In this document: positions 10,528 through 21,194 of the stretch, piece after piece | Layout: every line of letters starts with the position of its first letter | Numbering within the stretch: position 1 is the first letter of the stretch | NCBI RefSeq assembly: GCF_030052815.1 | Contig: NW_026614693.1 | Location: 62,001 to 126,000, forward strand | Direction of reading: 5' to 3' | From: Hevea brasiliensis | Taxonomy: Eukaryota > Streptophyta > Magnoliopsida > Malpighiales > Euphorbiaceae | DNA length: 64,000 nt | Position numbers and translations under genes: made by a program | The notes under the pieces: generated by a model | Databases searched by the model: none | What the model was told of the DNA's origin: nothing | Seen by the model: only the letters and a program-made list of their open reading frames with translations

Positions 10528-10929
10528 ATACCACAAATGTAATGGCCCGGCCTACTAGTGATATTGTCCGCTCTGGACTGAAGCCCTCATGGTTTTAAAA
10601 CATGTCACTAGGGGTTACGAACCACCAACTTATAAACCCAGTATCTCTCCCGTGTTTTGTCGATGTGGGATTTGCCTAGGGTGTTACAATCCACCCCCCT
10701 TATGGGACTCAGCGTCCTCGCTGAGGTTTGCCCCACCATCATTCAAGGTTGCACGCGGAGCGGCTCTGATAACACAAATGCAATGGCCCGGCCCACTAGT
10801 GATATTGTCCGCTCTGGGCTGAAGCCCTCACGGTTTTAAAATGTGTCAATAGGGATTACGAACCACCAACTTATAAACCCAGCATCTCTCCCGTGTTTTG
10901 CCGATGTGGGATTTGCCTAGGGTGTTACA
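10528..10929 (-). mobile_element. Third TRIM unit, inverted
   Basis: Read on the minus strand: LTR 10929-10779, internal with primer site and stem-loop (10708-10725), LTR 10688-10538, then a few bases (10537-10528) of a further internal segment running up to the inversion point. Confidence 0.9.
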
Positions 10930-11330
10930 TTGACAAACTCTAAATTCCATGTTTTCTGCATCATTTCAAATGTTGGATGAAGTTTCAAGGTATAGGAGTA
11001 CAAAAGAAAGCTTGGAAAAACACAAAGGGAAGAGAAGTGTTGCTGATACACTTTACACGGGTTGTGTAAGCAAAGACACAGACCCATGTAACCTACTGCC
11101 AAGGAAAAGCTGAAAGAGACAAAGAAGAAATGCAGTACATGAGCCATGTATTCAGAACCGTGTAAATCATAGAAACTAGTGTAAGTCTCTGCCTGGCTAG
11201 GTTTGAAGAATTCCATTAAGAACAAAAGTACATGGGTCATGTACTTGGACCCGTGTAACCAGCTGTGTCCCGTGTAATCTTCTGTGACATCGTGAGATGC
11301 AAACCTTCAGAACTCCAGTTAGTTACACGG

Positions 11331-11447
11331 GTCAAAAACTGAAGCTGGAGCGAAATCAGGAAACTGGTTCTTGATTGATACACGGCCCTAAGCCGTGTAT
11401 CAATCGACAACCAGTTTCCTGATTTCGCTCCAGCTTTAGTTTTTGAC
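11331..11447. repeat. Near-perfect inverted repeat, 56-bp arms
   Basis: Arm 11331-11386 pairs with 11392-11447 at 53 of 56 positions across a 5-base spacer. The arms include the ACACGGC/GCCGTGT core of the Athila palindrome. The corresponding part of B2's LTR has no such structure. Confidence 0.95.
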
Positions 11448-12500
11448 AGAGAGAAGAGACTCCTAACACTTTTGGGGACTCTAAAAAAAAAAAAGAAAAC
11501 CTAATCCTAGGCCAACTATTATAAATAGAAGCTGCAGTGAAAAAGAAAAAAAGGGAGGAAGGAGAAAAAGAAAGAAAAAAAAAGAAAAAAAAAAAAGGAG
11601 AAATCCCAGAGCTGTATAATCACTTTCTCACAGCTGTTTAGAGAAGCAGGACATCAGTATCAAGGAGGAGCCTTCAGCCGAAGTTCCACAAGATCAAAGC
11701 TACAAATCCTCTTCGGTTCTTTCATTCTATTTCTTTTAGAGAATTTTTATTGTCCCTTACTTTATTTTTATCATGTTTACTGAACTCACCATGAGTGAGT
11801 AATTTTCATATTCTAGAATTAGGAGAGTAATGTTTGTAATCATTATTATGGACAAACATTAAGTTTTGATTATTAGATTTAAGATTTGTTCGTTGATTTA
11901 ATTTCTTGTGATCTTAATGCATGCTATGTGTTGGTACCCACTTAGTATTGATTACATATATTAATTGAAGGATTGAAAGGTGAAGATTAATATTAGAAAA
12001 TCAAGATTTTAAACCTGGGAAATCTAACCTGGAGATAGGCTGATGACCTTTATGGAGTTTCAAAATTAGTCAAAGATCTTAAAGGGTTTTAATTAATTTA
12101 ATCGCCACAAAAGTAGGTTTTAGGTTAATTAAAATACACCTTAGGTGCCTTGAGAGAGGACTTAGGATATCTTAGGATTAATTTCCATCAAGGTAAACAA
12201 TTCTCAATCCAGTAAATAGACAAGATTACATCCATAGTAAGATTAAAGTATGAAATCTTAATTCCAGAATTATTTCAAAATAGACTATTCCATTTTAAGT
12301 GTATTATATTTTTTTATTCTAGCGTTTAAAATAGATAAGTTTCATTTCCTCATTTTATTTGACAGTGTAGACAGCCAAAATCACTGTGTAGTTTGGAATT
12401 TACTAATTAAATTCCTCATGGGATGATACTCTACTCACTACTTTATTACTTGTTCGCGATCCGTGCACTTGTGGGGTTGTAAAACCAGTAAATAAGTTTT

Positions 12501-12519
12501 TGGAGCCGTTGCCTGGGAA
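12501..12519 (+). other. Primer binding site of B1
   Basis: TGGAGCCGTTGCCTGGGAA is two mismatches from TGGCGCCGTTGCCGGGGAA, the tRNA-Asp-type site usual in Athila elements. Confidence 0.8.
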
Positions 12520-12640
12520 TTTTAATTTTAGTAATATTAGGCGATAAGTAATTTAACTGATTTAGGCATTTTCATTTGTTATTTAATTTTGTTTAAATTG
12601 TTTTATTCTCTTATTCTTTCTCAGGTGATTGGTTTGGTAC

Positions 12641-14130
12641 ATGACCAGAAAGAGACTAGAGGAAGAAGTCTTTGATTTGGATCCAGAGATAGACAGAACC
12701 CTAAGAACTATCAGGAGGGAGAGGAAACGTGAGGAATAAGATCAAAGAAATCTAGAAATTCCAAATATGGCCAACAATAATAACAACAGGCTGAGACTCT
12801 TGAAGGATTACGGAGCTCCCTCTATACAAGGATTCCAACCTAGTGTTACAAGACCCACAGTGGATGCTAATAATTTTGAATTAAAATCGGCATGGCTCTA
12901 GATGATCCAATAGACCCAGTTTGCGGTTTCACCAACAGAAGATCTGCACTACCACCTCCAGTGCTCTCTTGCCCTTTATGACACATTCAAGATGAATGGA
13001 GTCTCTTATTAAGCCATAAGACTCAGAGCTTTTCCATTTTCTCCTTGAGATAGAGCAAGGAAGTGGTTACTTTCTCAACTAGCTAGAACATTCACCACTT
13101 GAAAAGAACTCTCATAACCTTTTCTAGTAAGGTACTTCCCACTTGCAGACTGCAGAGTTGAGAGTTGAACTCAACACCTTTAGGCAAAGGGAAGGTGAAT
13201 CACTCTATGATTCATGGGAGTGATATAAGGACCTATAAAGAGAATGCCCACACCGTGGCATAGAAGATTGGCTCTTGATTCAGAATTTTTATAATGGGCT
13301 ACTACCCTCTACAAGGAGCACAGTAGATTTAGCAATAAAAGGTGACCTAATGGAGAAAATAGTGGATTCAAGGAGAGGGTCACATATCACAACTACAAGT
13401 GGTCAAATGAAAGGGGGAATACAAGAAAAACAGCAGGGATCCTATAAGTGGATGCCGTAAGTATGATAAATGCTCAATTTGACCAGCTCGCAAAGAAGCT
13501 TGATAAAATATAAGCCAATGCTATAGGGATGAATAGTCAACACGATAATAGCTGTGTAGGAGGATACATGGGTTCAGAGTATAACAGCTTCAGTGAACTC
13601 CCTACAGAACAGATAAACTATGTGAATAATGGAGGGAACTTCAACTAAAGACAGTCCCATAATCCATATTCAAATACATACAACCCTGAATGGAGGAACC
13701 ACCTAAATTTCTCATGGTCAAATTCATAGAATCAGCCAATGAACAAACAAAAAGGATTTAGACCACCAGTACCCCCGGGATTTCAGAATAGGGGACAAAA
13801 CCCTACACAGCCACCACCACCTCCTCAGAGCCAACAGCCTAAACCAAAGTCGATTATGCAATCCATAATGGAAAGCTTCCTAGCAGCCTAGCAACAATAG
13901 AATGAAATGATCAAACAGCTAGCTTCTAGAATGGACAAACTTGCCACTCACAATAAGATGCTTGAAAATCAAATTGCTCAGCAAGCAAGCTCTTCAAGCA
14001 AAGCTGCTGGTAAGCTGCCTAGTCAACCGAAGATAAACCCAAGAGAGCACTGTAAGGCAGTTACATTGAGGAGTGGAAGAATTTTAAAATAGTTAGAGAA
14101 AGAACCAACTGAGAGAACCTCTGATAAATC
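12641..14130 (+). pseudogene. B1 gag (broken)
   Basis: The start is the ATG at 12641 (MTRKRLEEEVFDLDPEID). Athila gag hallmarks follow: SVTRPTVDANNFELK near 12840, FKMNGVS near 12995, and NPREHCKAVTLRSGRIL near 14040-14090 at the gag-protease junction. Stops lie at 12738, about 12898 (CTC TAG ATG) and several later points, and the frame changes more than once. The product would form the particle. No typical CCHC knuckle was seen. Confidence 0.82.
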
Positions 14131-14139
14131 TGAAAACCA

Positions 14140-15430
14140 AATAGAGGAAAAAAAGGAAAAAGCTAAAGAGAATTAAGAAGAGGAAGCAAGGAAGAAAAAA
14201 AAGCTACCAGAACCATATCAACCTCCTTTACCCTTTCCTCAGAGGTTCCAGAAAGCCAAATTGGACAAGCAGTTTGGAAAGTTTCTAGAAGTTTTGCAGA
14301 AACTCTATATAAACATTTCTTTTATAGAAGCACTCTCTCAAATGCCATCTTATGCTAAGTTCCTCAAAGATATTTTATCAAAGAAAAGAAGGCTGGAGGA
14401 CTATGAGACTGTTGCTCTTACAGAGGAATATAGTACCATATTACAAAATAAGTTGCCACCAAAACTTAAGGATCTAGGAAACTTCTCCATACCTTGTCTT
14501 ATCGATAACATGAATATAGACAAAGCCCTCTGTGATCTAGGTGCAAGTGTGAGTCTGATGCCTTTGTCAATATGTAAGAAGCTTGATGTGGGGGAACTTA
14601 AGCCTACAACAATTTCATTACAACTGGCTAATCGATCTGTAAAATACCTTGTGGGCATTCTAGAAAATATCCCTATCAAGGTGGGAAAATTCTTTACCCC
14701 AGTTGATTTTATTGTATTGGAAATAGAGGAGGACGTCTAAATCCCTATAATCCTGGGAAGACCTTTTTTAGCAACTGCTGGAGTTGTCATAGACGTTAAG
14801 AACAGACAGTTAACTCTCAAGGTAGGAGATGAAGAAGTGGAGTTCAACCTGTTTAGCGGAATAAAACACAAACTTGAACCTGATGAATGCTTCAAGGTTG
14901 ATATAATTGATAAGCAAGTTGAAGAGGAATTCATTAAAGCACACCCAGAAGATCTTGTAGGAGCATCCATTGAGCACAGCCACACAGTAGAGAAGGAGAA
15001 CACGAAAATTGCAACTTGTGCACAATCCTTGATAGCTAATCCAACCCTATTATTGGCTCAAGTTTTCGATATAAATGAGTCAAAGGAGGAACAACCCAAA
15101 GGCATGCTTCAGGAAAACACTAAATAGGTAGAAGTGAAACCTCTTCCCTTTACACTAAGGTATGCATTCCTAGACTCAAATTATGAATATCCTGTTATTA
15201 TTAATGCCATTCTATCTGAAATAGAAGAGGAAAAATTGCTAAGGGTACTTAGGACCCATAGCAAGAGCATAGGTTATAAAATAGAAGACCTGAAAGGGAT
15301 TAATCCTTCCATTTGCATGCATAGAATACCTATAGAAGAAAATAGTAAACCCACTATTAAACATCAAAGAAGACTTAACCCAAACATGAAAGAAGTAGTA
15401 AAAAAGGAAATTCTAAACTATTAAATGCAA
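14140..15430 (+). pseudogene. B1 protease and linker (broken)
   Basis: A 159-residue open stretch (14261-14740) begins DKQFGKFLEVLQKLYINI and contains the protease motif CDLGASVSLMPLS, Asp codon 14534-14536. VPIILGRPFLATAG-type sequence follows a stop at 14738. The linker to RT spans 14837-15424 in two frames and a stop near 15125. In Athila the active-site triad is D-L-G, as here. Confidence 0.85.
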
Positions 15431-16800
15431 GTATTATATACCCGATCTTTGATAGCAAATGGGTTAATCTAGTGCATGTAGTGCCTAAGAAAAGTGGGAC
15501 AACTGTCATTCAAAATGCAAACAATGAACTAATCCCTACTAAGGTAGTTACTGGTTGGCGCATGTGTATAGATTATAGAAAATTAAATAGTGCCACCAAA
15601 AAGGACCATTTCCCTCTTTCTTTCATAGACCAAATGTTAGAAAGATTAGTAAAACATTATTATTTCTGCTATCTAGATGGGTATTTGGGATTTTTCTAAA
15701 TTTCTATTCACCCAGAAGACCAAGAAAAGACCACATTCACATGCCTTTATAGAACATTTGCATATAGAAAAATGCCCTTTGGTCTTTGTAACGCCCCCGC
15801 TACTTTCCAAAGATGCATGATGGTCATTTTTTTTTATTATATTGAAAATATTATGGAGGGTTTTATGGATGATTTTTCTGTCTATGGAACTACTTTTGAT
15901 GATTGCCTAGCTAACTTATCCAAAGTATTGCAAAGATGTGAAGAATTAAATTCGGTCCTAAATTAGGAAAAATGCCACTTCATGGTAAGGGAAGGTATAG
16001 TTTTAGGACATTTGATATCGGAAAGAGGAATTGAAGTTGATAAGGCAAAAATTGAAATCATTGAAAAGATGCCACCACCAATATCAGCCAAAGGAGTATG
16101 AAGCTTTTTGGGACATGCAGGCTTCTACAGAAGATTCATTAAAGATTTTTCCAAAATAGCTAAGCCACTTACCAACTTGTTACGTCAAGATGTTCCTTTT
16201 GATTTTGATGCAAATTGTCTTGTCTTCTTCAATAGGATCAAAGAAGCCCTGATTTAAGCACCAATAATGCAACCACCATATTGGGAGCTACCGTTCGAGG
16301 TGATGTGTGATGCAAGTGACTATGTAGTTAGAGCAGTGCTCAGGCAAAGAAAAGATAAAAAGCTCCACGCCATTTGTTACACCAGCAAGATACTCGATGA
16401 CGCACAAATCAATTATGCTACCACAGAAAAGGAATTCCTAGCAGTAGTGTTTGCAATTGACAAATTCAGATCCTACTTAATTGGGTCAAAAGTCATTGTA
16501 TTCACAGATCATGCTGCCATCGGTACCTTTTGAACAAGAAGGATGCAAAACCAAGGCTGATTAGATGGATTTTACTCCTGCAAGAATTTAACCTTGAAAT
16601 CAAGGACAAAAAAGGATCCGAAAATGTAGTAGCTGACCATCTCTCCAGGCTAAAACTGGAAGACATAGGGGACATCGAGGATTTGCCAATAGATGATTCA
16701 TTTCTTGATAAGCAATTACTAGCATTCTCCCAGGCTCCATGGTATGCTAACTTTGTTAATTTTCTTGTATGTAGGGTATTGCCTCCAAACATGACTTATT
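15431..16800 (+). pseudogene. B1 reverse transcriptase and RNase H (broken)
   Basis: RT begins near 15472 (VPKKSGTTVIQN), continues through GWRMCIDYRKLN, KMPFGLCNAPATFQRC and the active-site GFMDDFSVYG, DD codons 15868-15873. RNase H shows CDASDYVV with its Asp at 16309-16311 and VFTDHAA near 16498. Stops at about 15697, 15964 (TAG at the expected Trp of LNWEKC), 16099 and 16256, and a frameshift near 16530, break it. Confidence 0.9.
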
Positions 16801-18030
16801 AGCAAAAGAAGATATTTCTGCATGATGTGCTGTTCTACACATGGGAGGAACCTCTGCTGTACAAGACATGTAATGATGGGCTAATAAGAAGATGCATACT
16901 GAAAGAGGAAATAGAGAGCATTCTGCAACACTACCATTCATCATTATATGGAGGACACTTTGGCACCACAAAAATAGCAGCTAAGGTTTTGCAAGCAGGG
17001 TTTTACTGACCACATCTATTTAAGGATGTAAGGTCCTTTGTGCTAGCTTGTGATCAATGCCAAATAACGGGAAACATTTCAAGAAGGAATGAGATGCCCC
17101 TCCATAGTATACTTGAGATCGAACTATTTGATGTGTGGGGAATAGACTTCATAGGCCCATTCCCAACTTCCTTTGGAAACATGTATATCCTAGTTTGCAT
17201 CGACTATGTGTCAAAATGGGCAGAAGCAGTAGCCACGCCAACAAACGAGGCAAGAGTGGTAACGAAATTTCTCAAAAAGAATATCTTTACAAGATTTAGC
17301 TCACCAAGAGTGATAATCAACGATGGAGGAAGTCACTTCTGTAATCGATAATTTGAAAATTTATTAAAGAAATATGGAGTAACTCACAAAGTGGCAACTC
17401 CTTACCATCCTCAAACCAGTGGCCAAGTAGAAATTTCAAATTGAGAGCTAAAACATATCCTTGAGAAAATAGTCAATTGCTCAAGGAAAGACTAGTCCAT
17501 GAAACTAAATGATGCATTGTGGGCATACTGCACTGCATATAAAACTCCCATTGGAACAACAGCCTTCCGCTTGGTCTATGAGAAGGTCGGCCACCTACTC
17601 ATTGAACTTGAATACAAAGCCTATTGGGCCATCTAAACCCTAAATTATGACCTAAAAGCTGCCAAAGAAAAAAGACTTCTACAGCTCAATGAGTTGGAAG
17701 AGATCAGACAGGACGCCTATGAGAACGCTAGGATCTTCAAGGACAAAACCAAAAGATAGCATGACAGGCACATCTCGAGGAAGGAAATCAAAGAAGGAGA
17801 TCTTGTCCTATTGTTCAACTCCACATTAAAACTCTTTCTAGGGAAGTTAAAATCAAGATGGTCCGAAATTTAAGGTAACCCAAGTATTCCTGTATGCAGT
17901 AGTAGAAGTGTGGAGTGAAACCTCAGGCTCATTTAAAGTCAATAGGCAAAGACTGAAGCCTTACTTTCAGGGAAAACCCATAGAGAAGGGAGCCAATTAC
18001 ACCTTCGACAACCCTCCAGACAGACTATGA
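16801..18030 (+). pseudogene. B1 integrase (broken)
   Basis: An HHCC region (HYHSSLYGGHFG ... CDQCQ, 16930-17060) precedes a core with DD35E geometry: Asp 17145-17147 in [10 protein letters not shown], Asp 17322-17324 in INDGGSHF, Glu 17430-17432 in GQVEIS. Stops at 17007, 17349 (expected CAA) and others interrupt it. Frame changes occur near 17870. The C-terminal part ends near 18030. There is no chromodomain, as expected for Athila. Confidence 0.88.
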
Positions 18031-18842
18031 ACAATAAAAGCAAAGTTCAGTTAAAGACTATAAACAAGTGCTTTTTGGCAGGCAACCCAAATTTTTCTGA
18101 ATTTTCCTTCTTTCTCTTTCTTATTTTAATTTTTGTTCTGTATTTATTCATGTTTTATTTTGTAGGGACTCCAAGATATCAATTCTGGAAAAGTAAGGAA
18201 CTGAAAACAAAAGAGAAGAGGAATCGTTAATTCAAAACCACACAAGAGGAAATTGAACAAAACCGGGGAAGTAATCATGCTGTTAATTCTTGCATTAATC
18301 TCATTTATGTAAATAGGAATGGTTTAAGTACTTGAAAAAAAAATAATAATAAAAATAAATGAAAAGGTAGAAAGTTACACGGGTCGTGTAATAATTTACA
18401 CGTACCGTGTAACATTCTGGAGCCCAAAATAAGGCTACATAAGGCTATAGGAAGTTACACAAGTCCCCAATGTAATTTGCACAGGCCATGTAACATATTC
18501 AGTTAGACAACTTGAGAGATAGGAAGTTACATAGGTCCTCAAGCTAATTTACATGGACCATGTATCTTAGCAGAAGTAAAAATTTTTGGACAGAAAATTA
18601 CACGGGCCTACATGTCGGGACTCGTGTAGTGATACACGTCCCGTGTATCATGTCATAGATTTGACTCCTGAGGCGCAAAACGTGCAAAACGAAGGGTCAC
18701 AATAGCCCTTTAAATTCACCTCTCATCCTTAAACCGTTCCCCATGCCAAAACCCTTCCTCTCCACTTCTCCTAGTCTATAAAAATCTCTCTAATCTTCTT
18801 TCCCCTCACCAAACCCTAGATTTTCCTCTCCCAAAGTCACTA
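18031..18842 (+). other. B1 non-coding gap ahead of third ORF
   Basis: No coding frame is seen. A splice-acceptor-like T-rich stretch is near 18100-18165. The block at 18375-18650 holds iterated TTACACGG palindromes. Confidence 0.7.
18375..18650. repeat. Iterated TTACACGG/CCGTGTAA palindromes (B1)
   Basis: About eight imperfect units occur, each an inverted pair such as TTACACGGGTCGTGTAA, TTTACACGTACCGTGTAA, TTTACATGGACCATGTA and GATACACGTCCCGTGTATC. Spacers vary between the half-sites. The same motif occurs in the B1 and B2 LTRs and before B2's third ORF. Confidence 0.8.
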
Positions 18843-20100
18843 ATGGCTCCTGCAAAGAGACCACCAAGAAGAATGGGCTCTCCCTCAAGACAAGGAAGCA
18901 GCTCCTCATCCTCACCCCCTCAACCATCACCACAACACCTGAGAACAAGGGCAGCACCACCTCTACCACCTCCACCGTAACCCCAATAGCCACCACAGCC
19001 GGAATTCTCCATCACTTGGGGATTCTGCTATGACACCCATAGAGATCTATGCACTCGGCTTTGCACCAGGAAAATAATCTCCACAAAGTATATGGATTTT
19101 GGGTTGCTGGAACAAATAGGGCTGTAAGATGAAATCAACAGACTCCTTGACAGCATTGGGTGTCCCCCAACTCTAATTTCCTGCGTACTGGGACACCACA
19201 CTAGAGTTTCTGGGGAGCTTTAGGGCCACTTTATGGCCCACTGATAGGGAGGATAGGGGAAGGATTGAATTTTGGCTCCTTGGTATCGATTGAGTAATGA
19301 ATATGGACGAGTTTAATACCATCTTCAGATTCGATAGTACCAGACACTAAGAGATCCCGTGGAATTGATGGTCTACAATAGCATTGACTTCTGGCGTTCT
19401 ATAGCCCCGAACACAGAGCCTTACAACTCCAGCAAGTCAAAATCTATAAGTATCACCAGTCCTGCTTTGCGTTACATGCAATGGTTAGCTGCACACACTA
19501 TCATGGGCTATGGTGATACTTAGGTGTAGTGAACGCCAACGAACTCTTCTTCCTTTGGTGTATGGTCACCGAGCAGCATTGCAGTACCAGATTCTTCTTT
19601 TGCAACCACTTTCACCGCCTATCTCACTAGCCTACAGGGCAAATCATGCTTGGTGGCCTTATCATAGCCACACACTCCACTTCGGATTCATTCCAGGTCA
19701 TCACAAGCTGTGCTCTATTACCGGGACCTCAAAGATCGATCAAACCATCTGCGTATTCATGGGGATTTGCAAGAAGGTTAGCAACACTTGCTACCTGATT
19801 GACATCGAAGGGAATGTCATCCCTAGGAGAAATGAAGCACGAGAAGGCCCTGGTGAACCCTCACATGCCCAGGAGGAAGCCCAAGAGCCACTCCATCAAG
19901 AGTCTCCCGCTCTAGTACCTCTATATACACCACCACCTACAGATCCGGTTGTCCTTGCATACCTGCAGCGTATGGAGACAACGCTCAACAACAGAATGTA
20001 GGCACTCGAGGACAGCCTCTAGGAAGCCCATAACAAGCTGGACATGATATTGGAGAGACTCAATAAAGAAGGACCATTGTCACCATCAGAGACCTTTTAG
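18843..20100 (+). pseudogene. B1 third ORF, Athila ORF1-family (broken)
   Basis: The ATG at 18843 opens a basic Ser/Pro-rich leader (MAPAKRPPRRMGSPSR). Later pieces in shifting frames include KIISTKYMDFGLLEQIG (about 19070), NMDEFNTIFRF (about 19300) and NANELFFLWCM (about 19530), which resemble the plant Athila ORF1 family (PF03078 by memory of its pattern). A coiled tail with Gln/Glu-rich sequence ends at about 20100. Its function is unknown; the env comparison rests on position only. No signal peptide or membrane segment was seen. Several stops and frame changes are present. Confidence 0.7.
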
Positions 20101-20685
20101 AGTTAGGACTATAGGATAGGTTCTTTATTGTATAATTTCATATACCTTAGTCTTAAACTGCACTCTTAAGTCTATTTTACTTGCTTTTTAAACTGCACTC
20201 TTAAGTCTATTTTACTTGCTTTTTGTTCAAACTTTCAAATTCTTAATACATAATATGCTTTCTCATAATTTTTGTGTTGTCTTATAATTTTGCATATTGT
20301 GTTGAGATTGAGGACAATGTCTGATTTGAGTTTGGGGGTACAAGGTCATTCTATGCATTGCATATCATTACATTACTTAAAGTTATCTATATAATACTTG
20401 TGTATCAAAATTTTAGAAAAATTTTGCAAATTTTGAACCTTGAGTTTCTGAAACTTAGAACTATAATTAAAAATTCTAGTTAGCTGATAATTGGACTCTA
20501 CAGGATAGAGGAATGAACGTATCTGGATAGGCAAAAAGGACTTTAATTTGTTGTCTATGAAAAACCTAATCACCTTAATGGAGCTAGACTAATTAAACCT
20601 CTTCATAGCTATTAATTTGTCACATTATACTTGTAAAGTTAGAAGAAAATTTTAAAATACAAACAAAAAAAAAAATCTATAGCTG
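20101..20685 (+). other. B1 3' untranslated region, truncated
   Basis: It contains GAGGACAATGTCTGATTTGA followed by the TTTGGGGGTA run, as in B2 at 47510-47540. A 40-bp segment (CTTTTTAAACTGCACTCTTA and flanks) is doubled at about 20145-20222. Similarity to B2 ends near 20670, where CACTA-like sequence begins. Confidence 0.7.
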
Positions 20686-20967
20686 CTCGAGCAGTCCTCT
20701 CATCTATAGGATGGGTCCACTGAACCCAGTGTTGTTAATGAGACTGCCATATATTATGAAGCCATTAGGGGAGAGAAGAAGTTGCAGGTTTATGGAGTTG
20801 GATCACAAGCATCAATTTTTTACCCACAATCTTCTGGTGCATCTTCTTATACTATATCCAACATGCCACCAAATGTAGTAGTTGAGGATGAATTATGCCA
20901 GTTGCGTGAGACAGTTGAGGTCTTACAGCAGAGGGACCGGAGTGTGAGCACATGTTGCAAGAGAGAG
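20686..20967 (+). pseudogene. CACTA (En/Spm-like) transposase-associated protein, C-terminal part, first piece
   Basis: In one frame from the GAT at 20713 the sequence reads DGSTEPSVVNETAIYYEAI, then VYGVGSQASIFYP, then a coiled-coil-like LCQLRETVEVLQQRDR. The YGVGSQAS motif and the following Leu/Gln-rich coil are typical of the plant Transposase_24 type (PF03004) of CACTA elements. The frame is cut at 20967 by the solo LTR and resumes after 24702. Family assignment is from motif memory. The N-terminal part is absent, its place taken by B1. Confidence 0.7.
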
Positions 20968-21142
20968 TGTAACACCCTTATGTTTGGTAATGCGTTCTAC
21001 TGTTCCGGTGACCAGTGTTGTCCGGACAGCTAGGATGCCTAGAACTATACTTCGATATGAGTGAGCAGACATTAAATAATGAAATACAAGAAAAGAAAAT
21101 ACAAGAAAAACAAAGAAAAAATAATAGTAAAGAAATGCAACC

Positions 21143-21194
21143 AAGTTAAGCGAGCCGAGAACCCTAGCAATGGGTGACCGCACGGGGAAGTCAC
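21143..21194 (+). promoter_or_regulatory. 5S rRNA-like module in solo LTR
   Basis: AAGTTAAGCGAGCC, AATGGGTGACC and GGGGAAGTC line up with 5S box A, box C and the following bases. This is the copy nearest to 5S. It begins 175 bp from the LTR start. Confidence 0.65.

Larger units (their letters stand above)
9772..10929. mobile_element. TRIM cluster with inverted arrangement
   Basis: Six copies of a roughly 151-bp LTR beginning TGTAACACCCTAGG and ending near CCATTACA are present. Four run on the plus strand (9772-9922, 10013-10161, 10162-10312, 10398-about 10527) and two on the minus strand (10538-10688, 10779-10929). Internal segments of about 90 bp lie between some of them. The whole block is flanked by TTGAC at 9767-9771 and 10930-10934. 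TRIMs are tiny non-coding LTR retrotransposons moved by other elements' proteins. Confidence 0.92.
9654..12487 (+). repeat. 5' LTR of B1, interrupted by TRIM cluster
   Basis: The left edge TGATACACTTG matches B2's LTR start; the right edge is about 12487, before the primer site. Removing the TRIM cluster and its duplication leaves about 1.67 kb. The LTR carries several TTACACGG-type palindromes (11050-11340) and a long inverted repeat at 11331-11447. The exact right end is uncertain by a few bases. Confidence 0.8.
9654..20685 (+). mobile_element. Athila-type Ty3/gypsy element B1, 3' end lost
   Basis: The element has a 5' LTR, a tRNA-Asp-type primer site, gag, protease, RT, RNase H, integrase, a non-coding gap and a third ORF, then a 3' untranslated region cut off near 20685. 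Gag and pol resemble the Athila lineage of plant Ty3/gypsy elements, and the third ORF sits where Athila has its env-position ORF. There is no 3' LTR in the window. The left edge is set by TGATACACTTG, shared with B2 at 25989. Decay is moderate. Confidence 0.88.

Noticed and set aside
9772..10929. Cassandra TRIM
   Set aside because: The 151-bp LTRs contain no 5S-like segment, which defines Cassandra.
9772..10929. A MITE or simple hairpin transposon, because of the inverted halves
   Set aside because: Each unit has LTRs, a tRNA primer site and a purine tract, which identify TRIM retrotransposons.
18843..20100. A retroviral-type envelope gene in Athila B1
   Set aside because: No signal peptide, membrane segment or cleavage site is visible. 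Position alone does not support an envelope.
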